Source of the DNA: Pedobacter sp. PAMC26386
Lineage (GTDB): Bacteria > Bacteroidota > Bacteroidia > Sphingobacteriales > Sphingobacteriaceae
Length of the DNA stretch: 64,000 nucleotides
Assembly (NCBI GenBank): GCA_014302835.1
Contig: CP060294.1
Location: forward strand, 124,001 to 188,000
Direction: 5' to 3'
Shown: positions 1 to 8,010 of the stretch, piece by piece
Layout of the letters: each line of letters starts with the position of its first letter
Numbering within the stretch: the stretch's first letter is position 1
Translations under genes and position numbers: made by a program
The notes under the pieces: model-generated
What the model was told of the DNA's origin: nothing
The model's input: the letters and a program-made list of their open reading frames with translations, nothing else
Databases searched by the model: none

Positions 1-424
1 ATTAGGGAAATTCAAATTTATGTTTGATAATGGAGCGAGCATCTATCTGCATGACACTAATAATAAATCGGCATTTAATCTTTCAAGCCGTGCAATCAGC
101 CATGGCTGTGTCAGGGTAGAAAGACCGCTGGAGTTTGCACAGAAGATGGTGAATAATAACTATGAGTATGATCAATTGAGAATGGAAGTGAATTTGCCTC
201 CTGTGGACACGACTAAAATGGGGGGTTACAGGAAGAAGCTGGCAAAGAAAGCGGACACCTTGAACGTATTTCAGTTAAAGCCTAAATGGTTTGGCACCAG
301 GAAAAACATTTCCGTGTTTATCAATTATAAAACAGCATGGGCTGAAAATGGAAGAGTTCAATATCGCAATGACGTTTATGGTCTGGACGATGCATTGTAT
401 TCAGCCATGAAGAAATACCTGTAA
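1..424 (+). CDS. L,D-transpeptidase (YkuD family), C-terminal part only
   Basis: The reading frame is open from base 2, so the gene starts before the window and only about the last 140 residues are present. The fragment carries the YkuD signature SHGCVRV, with the catalytic Cys at bases 107-109, preceded by the typical segment FMFDNGASIYLHDT. Enzymes of this family form 3-3 cross-links in peptidoglycan, or attach proteins to it, in the periplasm. About 90 residues follow the active site. The Bacteroidota members with long N- and C-terminal extensions (YcbB/LdtD-like) end in this way. An in-frame ATG at base 20 is internal and not the start. Confidence 0.88.
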   Translation, partial: LGKFKFMFDNGASIYLHDTNNKSAFNLSSRAISHGCVRVERPLEFAQKMVNNNYEYDQLRMEVNLPPVDTTKMGGYRKKLAKKADTLNVFQLKPKWFGTRKNISVFINYKTAWAENGRVQYRNDVYGLDDALYSAMKKYL

Positions 425-482
425 AATTTTATTGGGGGGCAGAAATACAGTTTGAATAAAGCCGTATTGAGCTCGTAGTTAA

Positions 483-581
483 TCCATAATTAATCCATGT
501 TGGGTTCATGTCGAGTCCACGTATTGATAGTAAAACGTGGACTCGACGTGGACTGGATGTGGACTAGACGTGGACTAGATC
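483..581. repeat. 11-bp periodic repeat array with an internal 13-bp perfect inverted repeat
   Basis: TCC or TTC motifs begin at 483, 494, 505 and 516, and TGGA motifs begin at 538, 549, 560 and 571, all on one 11-base phase. The plus-strand half reads TCCATGTTGGG-like units. The second half reads TGGACTAGACG-like units, which is the complementary orientation. The two halves form an imperfect palindrome with perfect 13-bp arms at 510-522 and 535-547. No T-tract follows, so a terminator is not obvious. A related 11-bp element lies at 53795-53885. Confidence 0.8.
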
Positions 582-682
582 CGACCCGTTTTCTGCCCTA
601 AAATAACTATGCCTACCAATCTGTATTTTCTGAAATATTTTTTTTGCAGAATGATAGTAATAATTTATACCTTTGGTTTTTA

Positions 683-2710
683 ATGAATTTCCTCTACCCA
701 GGTTTTCTTTTTTCTCTGCTGGCAGTAGCCATTCCTATCCTTATTCATTTATTTAATTTCCGGAAATTTAAGAAGGTATATTTTAGTAATGTTGCTTTTT
801 TAAAGGCTGTTACGGTACAGCATTCTTCACGGGAAAAACTGCGTAATTTATTGATACTTGCCTGCCGGATACTGGCAATCGTGTTTTTGGTTTTTGCCTT
901 TGCACGCCCTTACTGGTCTTCGGGATCGGCAGGAGCTTTTGAAAATGGAAATCTGGTCAATATTTACATTGATAATTCTTACAGTATGGAAGCAGTCAAT
1001 AAGGAGGGATCTTTATTGGATGAAGCCAAACGTAAAGCAAAGCAGATTGCTAAGCAGTTTCAGCTGAATGATAAATTTCAATTAACAACTAATGATTTCG
1101 AAGGACGCCATCAGCGTTTAGTCAGTTTAGAGGAGTTAACTAATTTAATTGATGAAATTAAAGTTTCTCCGGTGGAGCATAGTTTACAGCAGATTATTAA
1201 CAGGCAAAATACCACAGTTGCAGGAAAACGGAATCAGTACAACTACGTATTGTCTGATTTTCAACAACAGTTTGTAGGGAAATCAGTAATTCATACTCCT
1301 GCCGATCAGATACTCAACCTGGTTAGGTTAAACGCGAATACAATACCGAATGTTGCTGTGGATTCTGTCTGGTCATTATCTCCTGTGCATAAACCCGGAG
1401 ATCAGGAGAAATTTGTAGTACAGTTGCGTAATTATTCGGCCGAAGCCAGTTCTGGAGTTCCGGTAAAGCTGAGTGTTAATAATCAGCAAAGAGCATTGGC
1501 TACACTGAATATTCCAGCGGGGAAATCAGTAAGAGATACTTTACGTTTCGGTGGGTTATCGGCCGGTTGGCAAAAGGCGAAGGTGAGTATTAAAGATTTT
1601 CCAGTCACTTTTGATGATGATTTGGCTTTTACGTTTAAAGTGAGTACGGAATTGAAAGTTTTACAGCTTACCGGAGGAGTTTCTGAAAAATACATCAGTG
1701 CACTTTTTGGTGCTGATCCATATTTTAAGCTCAGCACATTGCCAGAATCGGGAATAGTTTACTCGGGATTTCATAATTATAACCTGATTGTACTTTCCGG
1801 ATTAAAAATACCTTCCAGTGGTTTAGCCCAGGAATTGAAAAACTATATGAAAAATGGAGGTACTGTAGTTGTTTTTCCTGATATGGAGGTGGATCCAGCT
1901 ATTTATTCCTCTTTTTTACAAGCGCTGGCCATTCCACAAACCGTCTCTTCGAGTAAAGACACCCTTAGTGTGAGTACAATCGCATTGAAAAATAAAGTCT
2001 TTAATGATGTATTTGAAGAGATTCCTTCAAAACTGGATCTGCCTAAAGTAAACCGGCATTTTGTCTATACTGGAAATAATACCAGCGGGAGGGAAGATTT
2101 AATGGGATTTCCTCTGAATCAACCATTCTTTAGCAAATTCCGCTCAGGTGCCGGGCAATTATATTTATGTGCGACCTCATTAGACCCAAAGGATAGTAAT
2201 TTACCTCAGCATCCTGTATTTGTACCTTTGCTTTATAAAATTGCCTTAACCAGTGTACAGGAACAACCTTTGTACTATACTATTGGCAAAAGTAATTTCC
2301 TGACCGCTGCACCAGTCACTGTAAATCCAAATCAATCGCTGCGGTTAATTTCTGGTAAACAGGAAGTTATTCCCGAGATCAGGCAGGTGCCGGGTCAAAC
2401 CTTATTGTATGTTGCAGATCAGATTAAGACACCGGGTATTTATGAATTATTTAAATCTGATACCTTGTTAAGTACTTATGCGTTTAACCAGGGACGTGCG
2501 GAATCAGATCTGCATTATGCTGATGATAAAGCTCTTCAGTCAGTTTTTGAGGATAAAAAAGTGAACCTGACAAAAGCCGGGGGCGATTTGTCATTTAAAG
2601 CTGTGGAAAATAACCACACAGAGTTATGGAAACTTTGCCTAGTTTTGTGTGCTGTTTTTTTAGCCGTTGAAGCCCTATTGATTCGATTTTTTAACAAATT
2701 AAAAATATAA
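683..2710 (+). CDS. BatA-like aerotolerance regulator domain protein with VWA-like region
   Basis: I start at ATG 683 because MNFLYPGFLF is the canonical opening of the BatA N-terminal domain; an upstream in-frame ATG at 644 adds 13 atypical residues. The protein (675 aa) has two N-terminal membrane segments (residues about 5-25 and 55-78) separated by a basic loop with LIHLFNFRKFKKV. A VWA-like stretch with a DxSxS-type metal site (DNSYS) follows, then a long extracytoplasmic region, and one C-terminal membrane helix ends at the last residues. Family knowledge links BatA-type proteins to the Bat/MoxR envelope-stress system, but the exact role of this long form is unknown. The gene sits 6 bp before the dihydroorotase homologue and is probably cotranscribed with it. 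Confidence 0.85.
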   Translation: MNFLYPGFLFSLLAVAIPILIHLFNFRKFKKVYFSNVAFLKAVTVQHSSREKLRNLLILACRILAIVFLVFAFARPYWSSGSAGAFENGNLVNIYIDNSYSMEAVNKEGSLLDEAKRKAKQIAKQFQLNDKFQLTTNDFEGRHQRLVSLEELTNLIDEIKVSPVEHSLQQIINRQNTTVAGKRNQYNYVLSDFQQQFVGKSVIHTPADQILNLVRLNANTIPNVAVDSVWSLSPVHKPGDQEKFVVQLRNYSAEASSGVPVKLSVNNQQRALATLNIPAGKSVRDTLRFGGLSAGWQKAKVSIKDFPVTFDDDLAFTFKVSTELKVLQLTGGVSEKYISALFGADPYFKLSTLPESGIVYSGFHNYNLIVLSGLKIPSSGLAQELKNYMKNGGTVVVFPDMEVDPAIYSSFLQALAIPQTVSSSKDTLSVSTIALKNKVFNDVFEEIPSKLDLPKVNRHFVYTGNNTSGREDLMGFPLNQPFFSKFRSGAGQLYLCATSLDPKDSNLPQHPVFVPLLYKIALTSVQEQPLYYTIGKSNFLTAAPVTVNPNQSLRLISGKQEVIPEIRQVPGQTLLYVADQIKTPGIYELFKSDTLLSTYAFNQGRAESDLHYADDKALQSVFEDKKVNLTKAGGDLSFKAVENNHTELWKLCLVLCAVFLAVEALLIRFFNKLKI

Positions 2711-2716
2711 AAAGAC

Positions 2717-3979
2717 ATGAACCTTCTCCTCACAGGCGTAACCATTACCGATCCGAATAGTCAGCATAATCAGAAAATCTGTGATGTTCGTGTGGTACAG
2801 GGAAAAATCGCTGAGATTGAGCCTACTTTGAAGCCACTCGAACACGAAAAAGTAATCAATGGTCAGGGAGCTTTTCTTGCGCCAGGATTTTTTGATCTGA
2901 ACTGTTCTATTGGAGATCCGGGTTTTGAGACCAAAGAAGATATACAAACAGCAACCGCTGCTGCACAGGCGGGAGGATTTACAGGTCTGGCGGTTTTACC
3001 GCATACCAAACCTGTAGTGCATTCCAAAGCGGAAATAGAATATATTATCAATAAAGCGAAAAATAACCTGGTTGACGTTTATCCGCTAGGAGCGATTAGT
3101 CATGATCTGGAAGGCAAAGAACTGGCCGAACTTTTTGATATGCAAAATGCAGGTGCAATCGCTTTTACGGATGGTACTAAACCGATCACTGATGATGGGT
3201 TTATGAGCCGTGCGTTGCAATATTGCAAAGGAATTGATGGTTTACTGATTGTGTATCCTGAAAATAAAGCGATCGCAGGTAAATCACAGGTTAATGAAAG
3301 TAAGACCAGTGTATTGCTGGGGATGAAAGGAATGCCTGCCCTGGCAGAGGAAATGCATATCTCGAGAGATATCTTCCTGGCTACCTATCACCAGGCTCCG
3401 GTACATATTACCAATATTTCTACAGCAGGTTCGGTGGCACTGATTAAAAAGGCGAAAAAGGATGGCTTGCAAATCACCTGTGATGTTGCAGCGCATCATT
3501 TGGTCTTCACTGAAGAGCTACTGAATGATTTTGATAGCAATTATAAAATTAAGCCGCCATTACGTGGAAAGTCAGATATCAAAGCCCTGCTGGCAGGACT
3601 TAAAGACGGTACTATAGACGCCGTTTCTTCACAGCACCGCCCGCACGAACCAGAATTTAAGGATGTAGAATTTGAGATTGCAGCTTATGGAATTATCGCT
3701 TTACAGACTGTATTGCCTTTATTGGTCAAAGCAGGTCTGGATGCTGCGCAGATTGTGGAAAAACTGGCTGTTAATCCCCGTAAATTACTTAAACTTCCAG
3801 TACCTGTTATTGCAGCTGGTGAAAAGGCAAATTTTGTGCTTTTTGGCCTGACAGAGAAATGGGAATATAACCGTACTAATAACTTTTCGAAGTCGAGAAA
3901 TACCCCCTTATTAAATCAAACCCTAACAGGGAAAGTTCAACTCGTTTATAACAACAATAAATTTCAAGTATATGGATAG
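2717..3979 (+). CDS. pyrC: Dihydroorotase-like amidohydrolase lacking metal ligands
   Basis: The 420-aa sequence follows class I dihydroorotase from end to end, including APGFFDLN, AGGFTGLAVLPHTKPV, LGMKGMPALAEE, AAHHLVFTEE, KIKPPLRG and the final NPRKLLKLP. The binuclear metal ligands appear to be replaced. The HxH of strand 1 is NCS (DLNCSIGDPG). The His of the usual HCED is lost (VYPEN). HICHVST has become HITNIST. The ATDHAPH aspartate is missing (SSQHRPH). It is therefore either a non-catalytic partner in pyrimidine synthesis, as known for inactive DHOases bound to aspartate transcarbamoylase, or a repurposed protein. The pyrC symbol reflects homology only. The stop overlaps the next gene by 8 bp. 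Confidence 0.85.
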   Translation: MNLLLTGVTITDPNSQHNQKICDVRVVQGKIAEIEPTLKPLEHEKVINGQGAFLAPGFFDLNCSIGDPGFETKEDIQTATAAAQAGGFTGLAVLPHTKPVVHSKAEIEYIINKAKNNLVDVYPLGAISHDLEGKELAELFDMQNAGAIAFTDGTKPITDDGFMSRALQYCKGIDGLLIVYPENKAIAGKSQVNESKTSVLLGMKGMPALAEEMHISRDIFLATYHQAPVHITNISTAGSVALIKKAKKDGLQITCDVAAHHLVFTEELLNDFDSNYKIKPPLRGKSDIKALLAGLKDGTIDAVSSQHRPHEPEFKDVEFEIAAYGIIALQTVLPLLVKAGLDAAQIVEKLAVNPRKLLKLPVPVIAAGEKANFVLFGLTEKWEYNRTNNFSKSRNTPLLNQTLTGKVQLVYNNNKFQVYG

Positions 3980-4646
3980 TAAAGTACAGAGTGCTCTTGT
4001 AGCCTCATTAGATAAATTTGCAGCACTTTCAGGTAATGATTCTCTTAAATTACAACAGGATTTACTGGATGTTTTTAATAAAGATCTGGGTTTCCTGGAG
4101 AAGGTAGAAGAATTTGATGGTGTATTTGATGAATACCCGGCTTTTGATGAGCTGAGAGAGGTTTATTTTGATTTATTGATGATCAACTTCTTTGCCAGTG
4201 ATATTAAGAAACTGGAAGAAGATTACCTGGATACTGATGAGTGGGCAGATATCGAAGAGGATACGATTGACCGTGGAACAGAGTTACTGAACCTGTTGTT
4301 ATACATCAATGAGTGTCATGATGAGCAGATTAAACCTGAACTGGGAGATTTCTTAAGAGAATTCTTATTAGTAGAGGAAGATGAATTCCAGGATGAATTC
4401 CATATCTATGAAGACTTGATCAGCAATCAGCAGTTAGCAGACAGCAGTATTGAAGATATTATCAGCCATAAAGCGATGATTGATCTTGGAGAAGAAATGG
4501 AAGAATTATTTGTTCCGTTTATGAGTTTCTTCAATCAGCCAAAAGCAAATGAGCAAGCTTATAAAGATTTGGAAGAATTCAGTGCAAATAAAGAATTTGA
4601 TACTTCGGTTTATACTTTAATTGCTGTTTTCAACGAAAAAAACTAA
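3972..4646 (+). CDS. Acidic hypothetical protein
   Basis: I do not recognise this 224-aa protein. It is strikingly acidic, with runs such as EEDEFQDEFH and DEWADIEEDTIDRG, is predicted to be mostly alpha-helical, and has no signal peptide or membrane segment, so it is probably cytosolic. Its start overlaps the dihydroorotase homologue by 8 bp and it ends 9 bp before a DUF4199 gene. It is therefore part of the same operon and likely translationally coupled. No function is proposed. Confidence 0.8.
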   Translation: MDSKVQSALVASLDKFAALSGNDSLKLQQDLLDVFNKDLGFLEKVEEFDGVFDEYPAFDELREVYFDLLMINFFASDIKKLEEDYLDTDEWADIEEDTIDRGTELLNLLLYINECHDEQIKPELGDFLREFLLVEEDEFQDEFHIYEDLISNQQLADSSIEDIISHKAMIDLGEEMEELFVPFMSFFNQPKANEQAYKDLEEFSANKEFDTSVYTLIAVFNEKN

Positions 4647-4655
4647 TCATGTTTT

Positions 4656-5192
4656 ATGGAACAAGAACTAAGAGAAGCAGAGATTAAGCCAAATAAGGTT
4701 GCCTTCAGGGCTGCTATTGCTTTTTCTTTGTATACGCTGGCATTAATTTTTATATTTAAATTGCTTCATATTGATACAATGCAGCAGGATACGAATCCGG
4801 CCACTAAAGTGATCACAACTTTAGCATCGTATGTGCCATTTATTCTGGCAATCATGTATGCGCAAACAACGCACCGTACCGATCTTGGAGGGTATATTAC
4901 TTTTGCAAGAGCATTCTCTACAGGATTTAAAGTTGCGGCCTATTCAGGTCTTTTTATAGCAGTTTTATTAGTCCTGTATTATAAAGTGCTGGATCGTGGT
5001 GCAATGGACCATATTCTTGAGGTAGCTAAAGATAAAGCTAATGGAAATGAACAGCAAATTAAGGGAATAGAAATGACCAGGCCATACATGGCTGTTATTA
5101 CTGCTTTTTTTGGTGCAATTACTTATACTATTTTAGGTATGATCCTGAGCCTTATTGGTGCTTTGATATTCAAAAAACAAAGACCTGAATAG
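4656..5192 (+). CDS. DUF4199 family membrane protein
   Basis: This 178-aa protein has four hydrophobic helices (about residues 18-37, 48-66, 86-108 and 142-172), with the N-terminus cytoplasmic and basic residues at the C-terminus (FKKQRPE). The pattern of a TTHRTDLGGYITFARAFSTGF segment between helices two and three matches the Bacteroidota DUF4199 family, whose function is unknown. It follows the acidic hypothetical by 9 bp, and a strong terminator hairpin closes the operon downstream. Confidence 0.75.
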   Translation: MEQELREAEIKPNKVAFRAAIAFSLYTLALIFIFKLLHIDTMQQDTNPATKVITTLASYVPFILAIMYAQTTHRTDLGGYITFARAFSTGFKVAAYSGLFIAVLLVLYYKVLDRGAMDHILEVAKDKANGNEQQIKGIEMTRPYMAVITAFFGAITYTILGMILSLIGALIFKKQRPE

Positions 5193-5229
5193 TTGAATAG
5201 GATCAGCCAAATCACAAGATAAATTCTAA

Positions 5230-5280
5230 ACGTGCAGGTTTTATCATTTTAATTGATAAAATTTGCACGTTATTTTTATT
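5230..5280 (+). terminator. Rho-independent terminator after the DUF4199 gene
   Basis: Arms 5230-5247 and 5255-5272 pair over 16 of 18 positions around a 7-nt loop, and the plus strand continues with TTATTTTTATT. It separates the BatA-to-DUF4199 operon from the glycosyltransferase operon. Confidence 0.8.
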
Positions 5281-5295
5281 ACATTTTATACCTGC

Positions 5296-6249
5296 ATGGA
5301 TATTTCTGTTGTCATTCCCTTATATAACGAAGACGAATCATTGCCCGAACTGACCACCTGGATTGCCAGGGTGATGGCTGACAATAATTTTTCTTATGAA
5401 ATTCTTTTTGTTGATGATGGCAGTACGGATACGTCATGGCAAGTAATTGAGGAATTGAAAAAGACTTACCCTGCTGTCAAAGCGATTAAGTTCAGACGTA
5501 ATTATGGAAAATCTGCCGCACTGAATGTAGCTTTTGAAGCTTCGCAGGGCGATGTGATTATCACCATGGATGCAGATTTGCAGGATAGCCCGGACGAAAT
5601 TCCAGAGTTATACCGCAGAATCAGGGAAGAGAAATTCGATATCATCTCTGGATGGAAAAAGAAACGTTACGACCCGATTACCAAAACTATTCCTACTAAA
5701 TTATTTAATGCGGCAACGCGTAAAATGTCCGGTATCCAGTTGAATGATTTCAACTGCGGTTTAAAGGCATATCGCTCTGATGTAGTGAAAACTATAGAGG
5801 TCTATGGCGAAATGCACCGGTATATTCCCGTTATTGCTAAATGGGCGGGATTTAAAAATATCGGAGAACAGGTTGTAGAACACCGGGCACGTAAATATGG
5901 AGTGACTAAATTTGGCTTCAGCCGTTTTATCAATGGTTTCCTCGATTTGCTATCTATATTTTTTGTTGGCAAATTCGGTAAAAGACCTATGCACTTTTTT
6001 GGTTCACTTGGCGTACTGAGTTTTCTGGTCGGGACTATTATGGCTCTATGGATTATTGGTGAAAAACTATATCATATTTCTATGAGCCTGCCAATTAAAA
6101 GAGAGGTTACAGAGCAGCCCGGATTTTATATCGCATTGGTTGCTATTATTGTAGGTTCACAACTTTTCCTTACTGGTTTTGTAGCTGAGCTGGTTACCCG
6201 GAATGCAACTGAACGCAATCAGTATCTGATAGAAAAAGAAATACTTTAA
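5296..6249 (+). CDS. GT2 glycosyltransferase, DPM1/GtrB-like with C-terminal membrane anchor
   Basis: The start is taken at ATG 5296 (MDISVVIPLYNEDESL). An ATG at 5263 would lie inside the terminator hairpin. The 317-aa protein has a GT-A fold with DDGSTD near residue 45, the metal-binding DADLQD, and two C-terminal membrane helices (about 235-260 and 275-300). It resembles enzymes that transfer sugars to polyprenyl phosphate at the inner face of the membrane. It is immediately followed by a second GT2 gene (2-bp gap), suggesting a joint role in envelope glycan or lipid decoration. The acceptor and sugar cannot be read from sequence. Confidence 0.88.
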   Translation: MDISVVIPLYNEDESLPELTTWIARVMADNNFSYEILFVDDGSTDTSWQVIEELKKTYPAVKAIKFRRNYGKSAALNVAFEASQGDVIITMDADLQDSPDEIPELYRRIREEKFDIISGWKKKRYDPITKTIPTKLFNAATRKMSGIQLNDFNCGLKAYRSDVVKTIEVYGEMHRYIPVIAKWAGFKNIGEQVVEHRARKYGVTKFGFSRFINGFLDLLSIFFVGKFGKRPMHFFGSLGVLSFLVGTIMALWIIGEKLYHISMSLPIKREVTEQPGFYIALVAIIVGSQLFLTGFVAELVTRNATERNQYLIEKEIL

Positions 6250-6251
6250 GC

Positions 6252-7220
6252 ATGTTTTTCTCGATCATCATTCCTTTATATAACAGGCCACAGGAGATAG
6301 ATGAACTGCTGGCTACGCTATGTTTGCAAACTTATACGCAATTTGAAGTTGTAGTGATTGAAGATGGTTCTTCGCTCACTGCAAAAGATATTGTAAGCCG
6401 TTATGCAGACAAGCTGGATGTTAAATATTTCTTTAAGCCAAACGAAGGGCAGGGTTTTGCAAGGAATTATGGTTTTGAAAGAGCAAAAGGTGATTACTTT
6501 GTCATCTTTGATTCTGACTGTCTGATTCCGCATGATTATCTGAAGATTGTTAAAGATTACTTAGATGACCATCACCTGGATGCTTACGGCGGTCCGGATG
6601 CGGCTCATGAAAGCTTCACTCCAGTACAGAAAGCGATCAGCTATGGAATGACTTCTGTTTTTACTACTGGTGGAATCAGAGGTAATGAAAAACATTTAGG
6701 ACAATTTCATCCGCGCAGCTTCAATATGGGGGTTTCCAGAGCAGTCTGGGAGAAAGTAGGTGGATTTAAAATAACCAGGCTGGGAGAGGATATCGAGTAT
6801 AGCATTCGTATTCATCAACATGGTTTTAAGATCGGACTGATTCCTGGTGCTAAAGTTTTTCATAAAAGAAGAACGAGTATGACTCAGTTTTATAAACAGA
6901 TCCACTTTTTTGGCCGTGCCAGGATTAATATCTATAAACATTTCCCTTCCGAACTAAAATTAATACATTTTTTTCCGGCTGTATTCACTTTAGGAATTAT
7001 ATCGGTCATCTTATTGAATGTTTTTTACCCGCCATTGGGTTATATCGGAGATAGTTTACTTCTGGTATACTTTATGCTGATATTTTTTCATTCCCTGGTG
7101 CTTAATAAATCGTTGAAAGTTGCATTTTTGAGTATTATTTCCTCATTTATACAATTGACAGCTTACGGATTAGGATTTATACAAGATTTTTTCAAAAGAA
7201 TAGTACTTAAAAAACAATGA
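6252..7220 (+). CDS. GT2 glycosyltransferase with C-terminal membrane segments
   Basis: This 322-aa GT2 enzyme opens with FFSIIIPLYNRPQEIDELL, and has EDGSS near residue 38, FDSDC as the DxD-like site and LGEDIEYSIRIHQHG as the ED motif near residue 180. Two hydrophobic helices (about 237-285) anchor the C-terminus in the inner membrane. The gene overlaps the next membrane protein by 4 bp. It is likely an inverting transferase acting on an envelope glycan; the donor is unknown. Confidence 0.88.
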   Translation: MFFSIIIPLYNRPQEIDELLATLCLQTYTQFEVVVIEDGSSLTAKDIVSRYADKLDVKYFFKPNEGQGFARNYGFERAKGDYFVIFDSDCLIPHDYLKIVKDYLDDHHLDAYGGPDAAHESFTPVQKAISYGMTSVFTTGGIRGNEKHLGQFHPRSFNMGVSRAVWEKVGGFKITRLGEDIEYSIRIHQHGFKIGLIPGAKVFHKRRTSMTQFYKQIHFFGRARINIYKHFPSELKLIHFFPAVFTLGIISVILLNVFYPPLGYIGDSLLLVYFMLIFFHSLVLNKSLKVAFLSIISSFIQLTAYGLGFIQDFFKRIVLKKQ

Positions 7221-8002
7221 TAAACTTTTTAAAGGAGAGCACGTTTATAGTGAATGTAGTGATCCGCAAAGCCTGGGAGGTAACTAAACGGAATTATTTT
7301 TCCATTGCTACTTTATGTTTTCTGATGTTCATTACTTCTAATGCGTCGAGTTTAATGGCATTTTTTTTGAAAGATGTCAATAAAGGATTGAGTGTATTGA
7401 TGGCCTTCTTTTTTGCCTTATTGTATTTTACAATCAATCTTTCTATGCTGAAATACATTTTTCATCTGCTCGATAATGAGGAGCATGATGTAAGTATTGT
7501 CAGCACATTGCCTACCCGACAGCAAATCATCCGGTTTATTATGGGGATGTTTTACTTTATGCTGGTTATTATTGGGGTTTATGCAGTAGTTATCCTGGTT
7601 GCATTTCCGTTCATTTATACCGGAATAAAGTTATCTGTTATTACCAATATTGCGGTATCTGTAGGTATAGTAGCGATATTTATTACCTGGGTACGTATTT
7701 CCTTTTTTCCATTCTTTATCATTGATAAAAATCAGCCGCCTTTTGGCTCTTTAAAATTCAGTTTGGCCATCACTAAAGGGAATTTTACTAAAATATTAAT
7801 GCTGTTACTGGTATTGGGTGGATTTCATGTTTTGTATTTATTCCTGAATTATCTGCAATGGCCGGTAATTGCTTTTTTTGTTAATATCTTAAGTTCATTT
7901 ATTATTGTTCCTTTATCCAGTGTGGCTTTAACTATCGCTTATAGAATGATGATGGGAGCCTATAAAGGAGATGAGAATGATATAATTCATAATATAGTTT
8001 AA
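7217..8002 (+). CDS. Polytopic membrane protein of unknown function
   Basis: This 261-aa protein has about six transmembrane segments and a short charged loop (LLDNEEHDVS) after the second. The overall look is that of membrane domains annotated as glycerophosphoryl diester phosphodiesterase-like or YesL/DUF975-like, without catalytic residues. It overlaps the preceding glycosyltransferase by 4 bp (ATGA) and is followed 8 bp later by the GH3-family gene, so it belongs to this operon. I cannot assign a function. Confidence 0.75.
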   Translation: MINFLKESTFIVNVVIRKAWEVTKRNYFSIATLCFLMFITSNASSLMAFFLKDVNKGLSVLMAFFFALLYFTINLSMLKYIFHLLDNEEHDVSIVSTLPTRQQIIRFIMGMFYFMLVIIGVYAVVILVAFPFIYTGIKLSVITNIAVSVGIVAIFITWVRISFFPFFIIDKNQPPFGSLKFSLAITKGNFTKILMLLLVLGGFHVLYLFLNYLQWPVIAFFVNILSSFIIVPLSSVALTIAYRMMMGAYKGDENDIIHNIV

Positions 8003-8010
8003 TAACGTTT

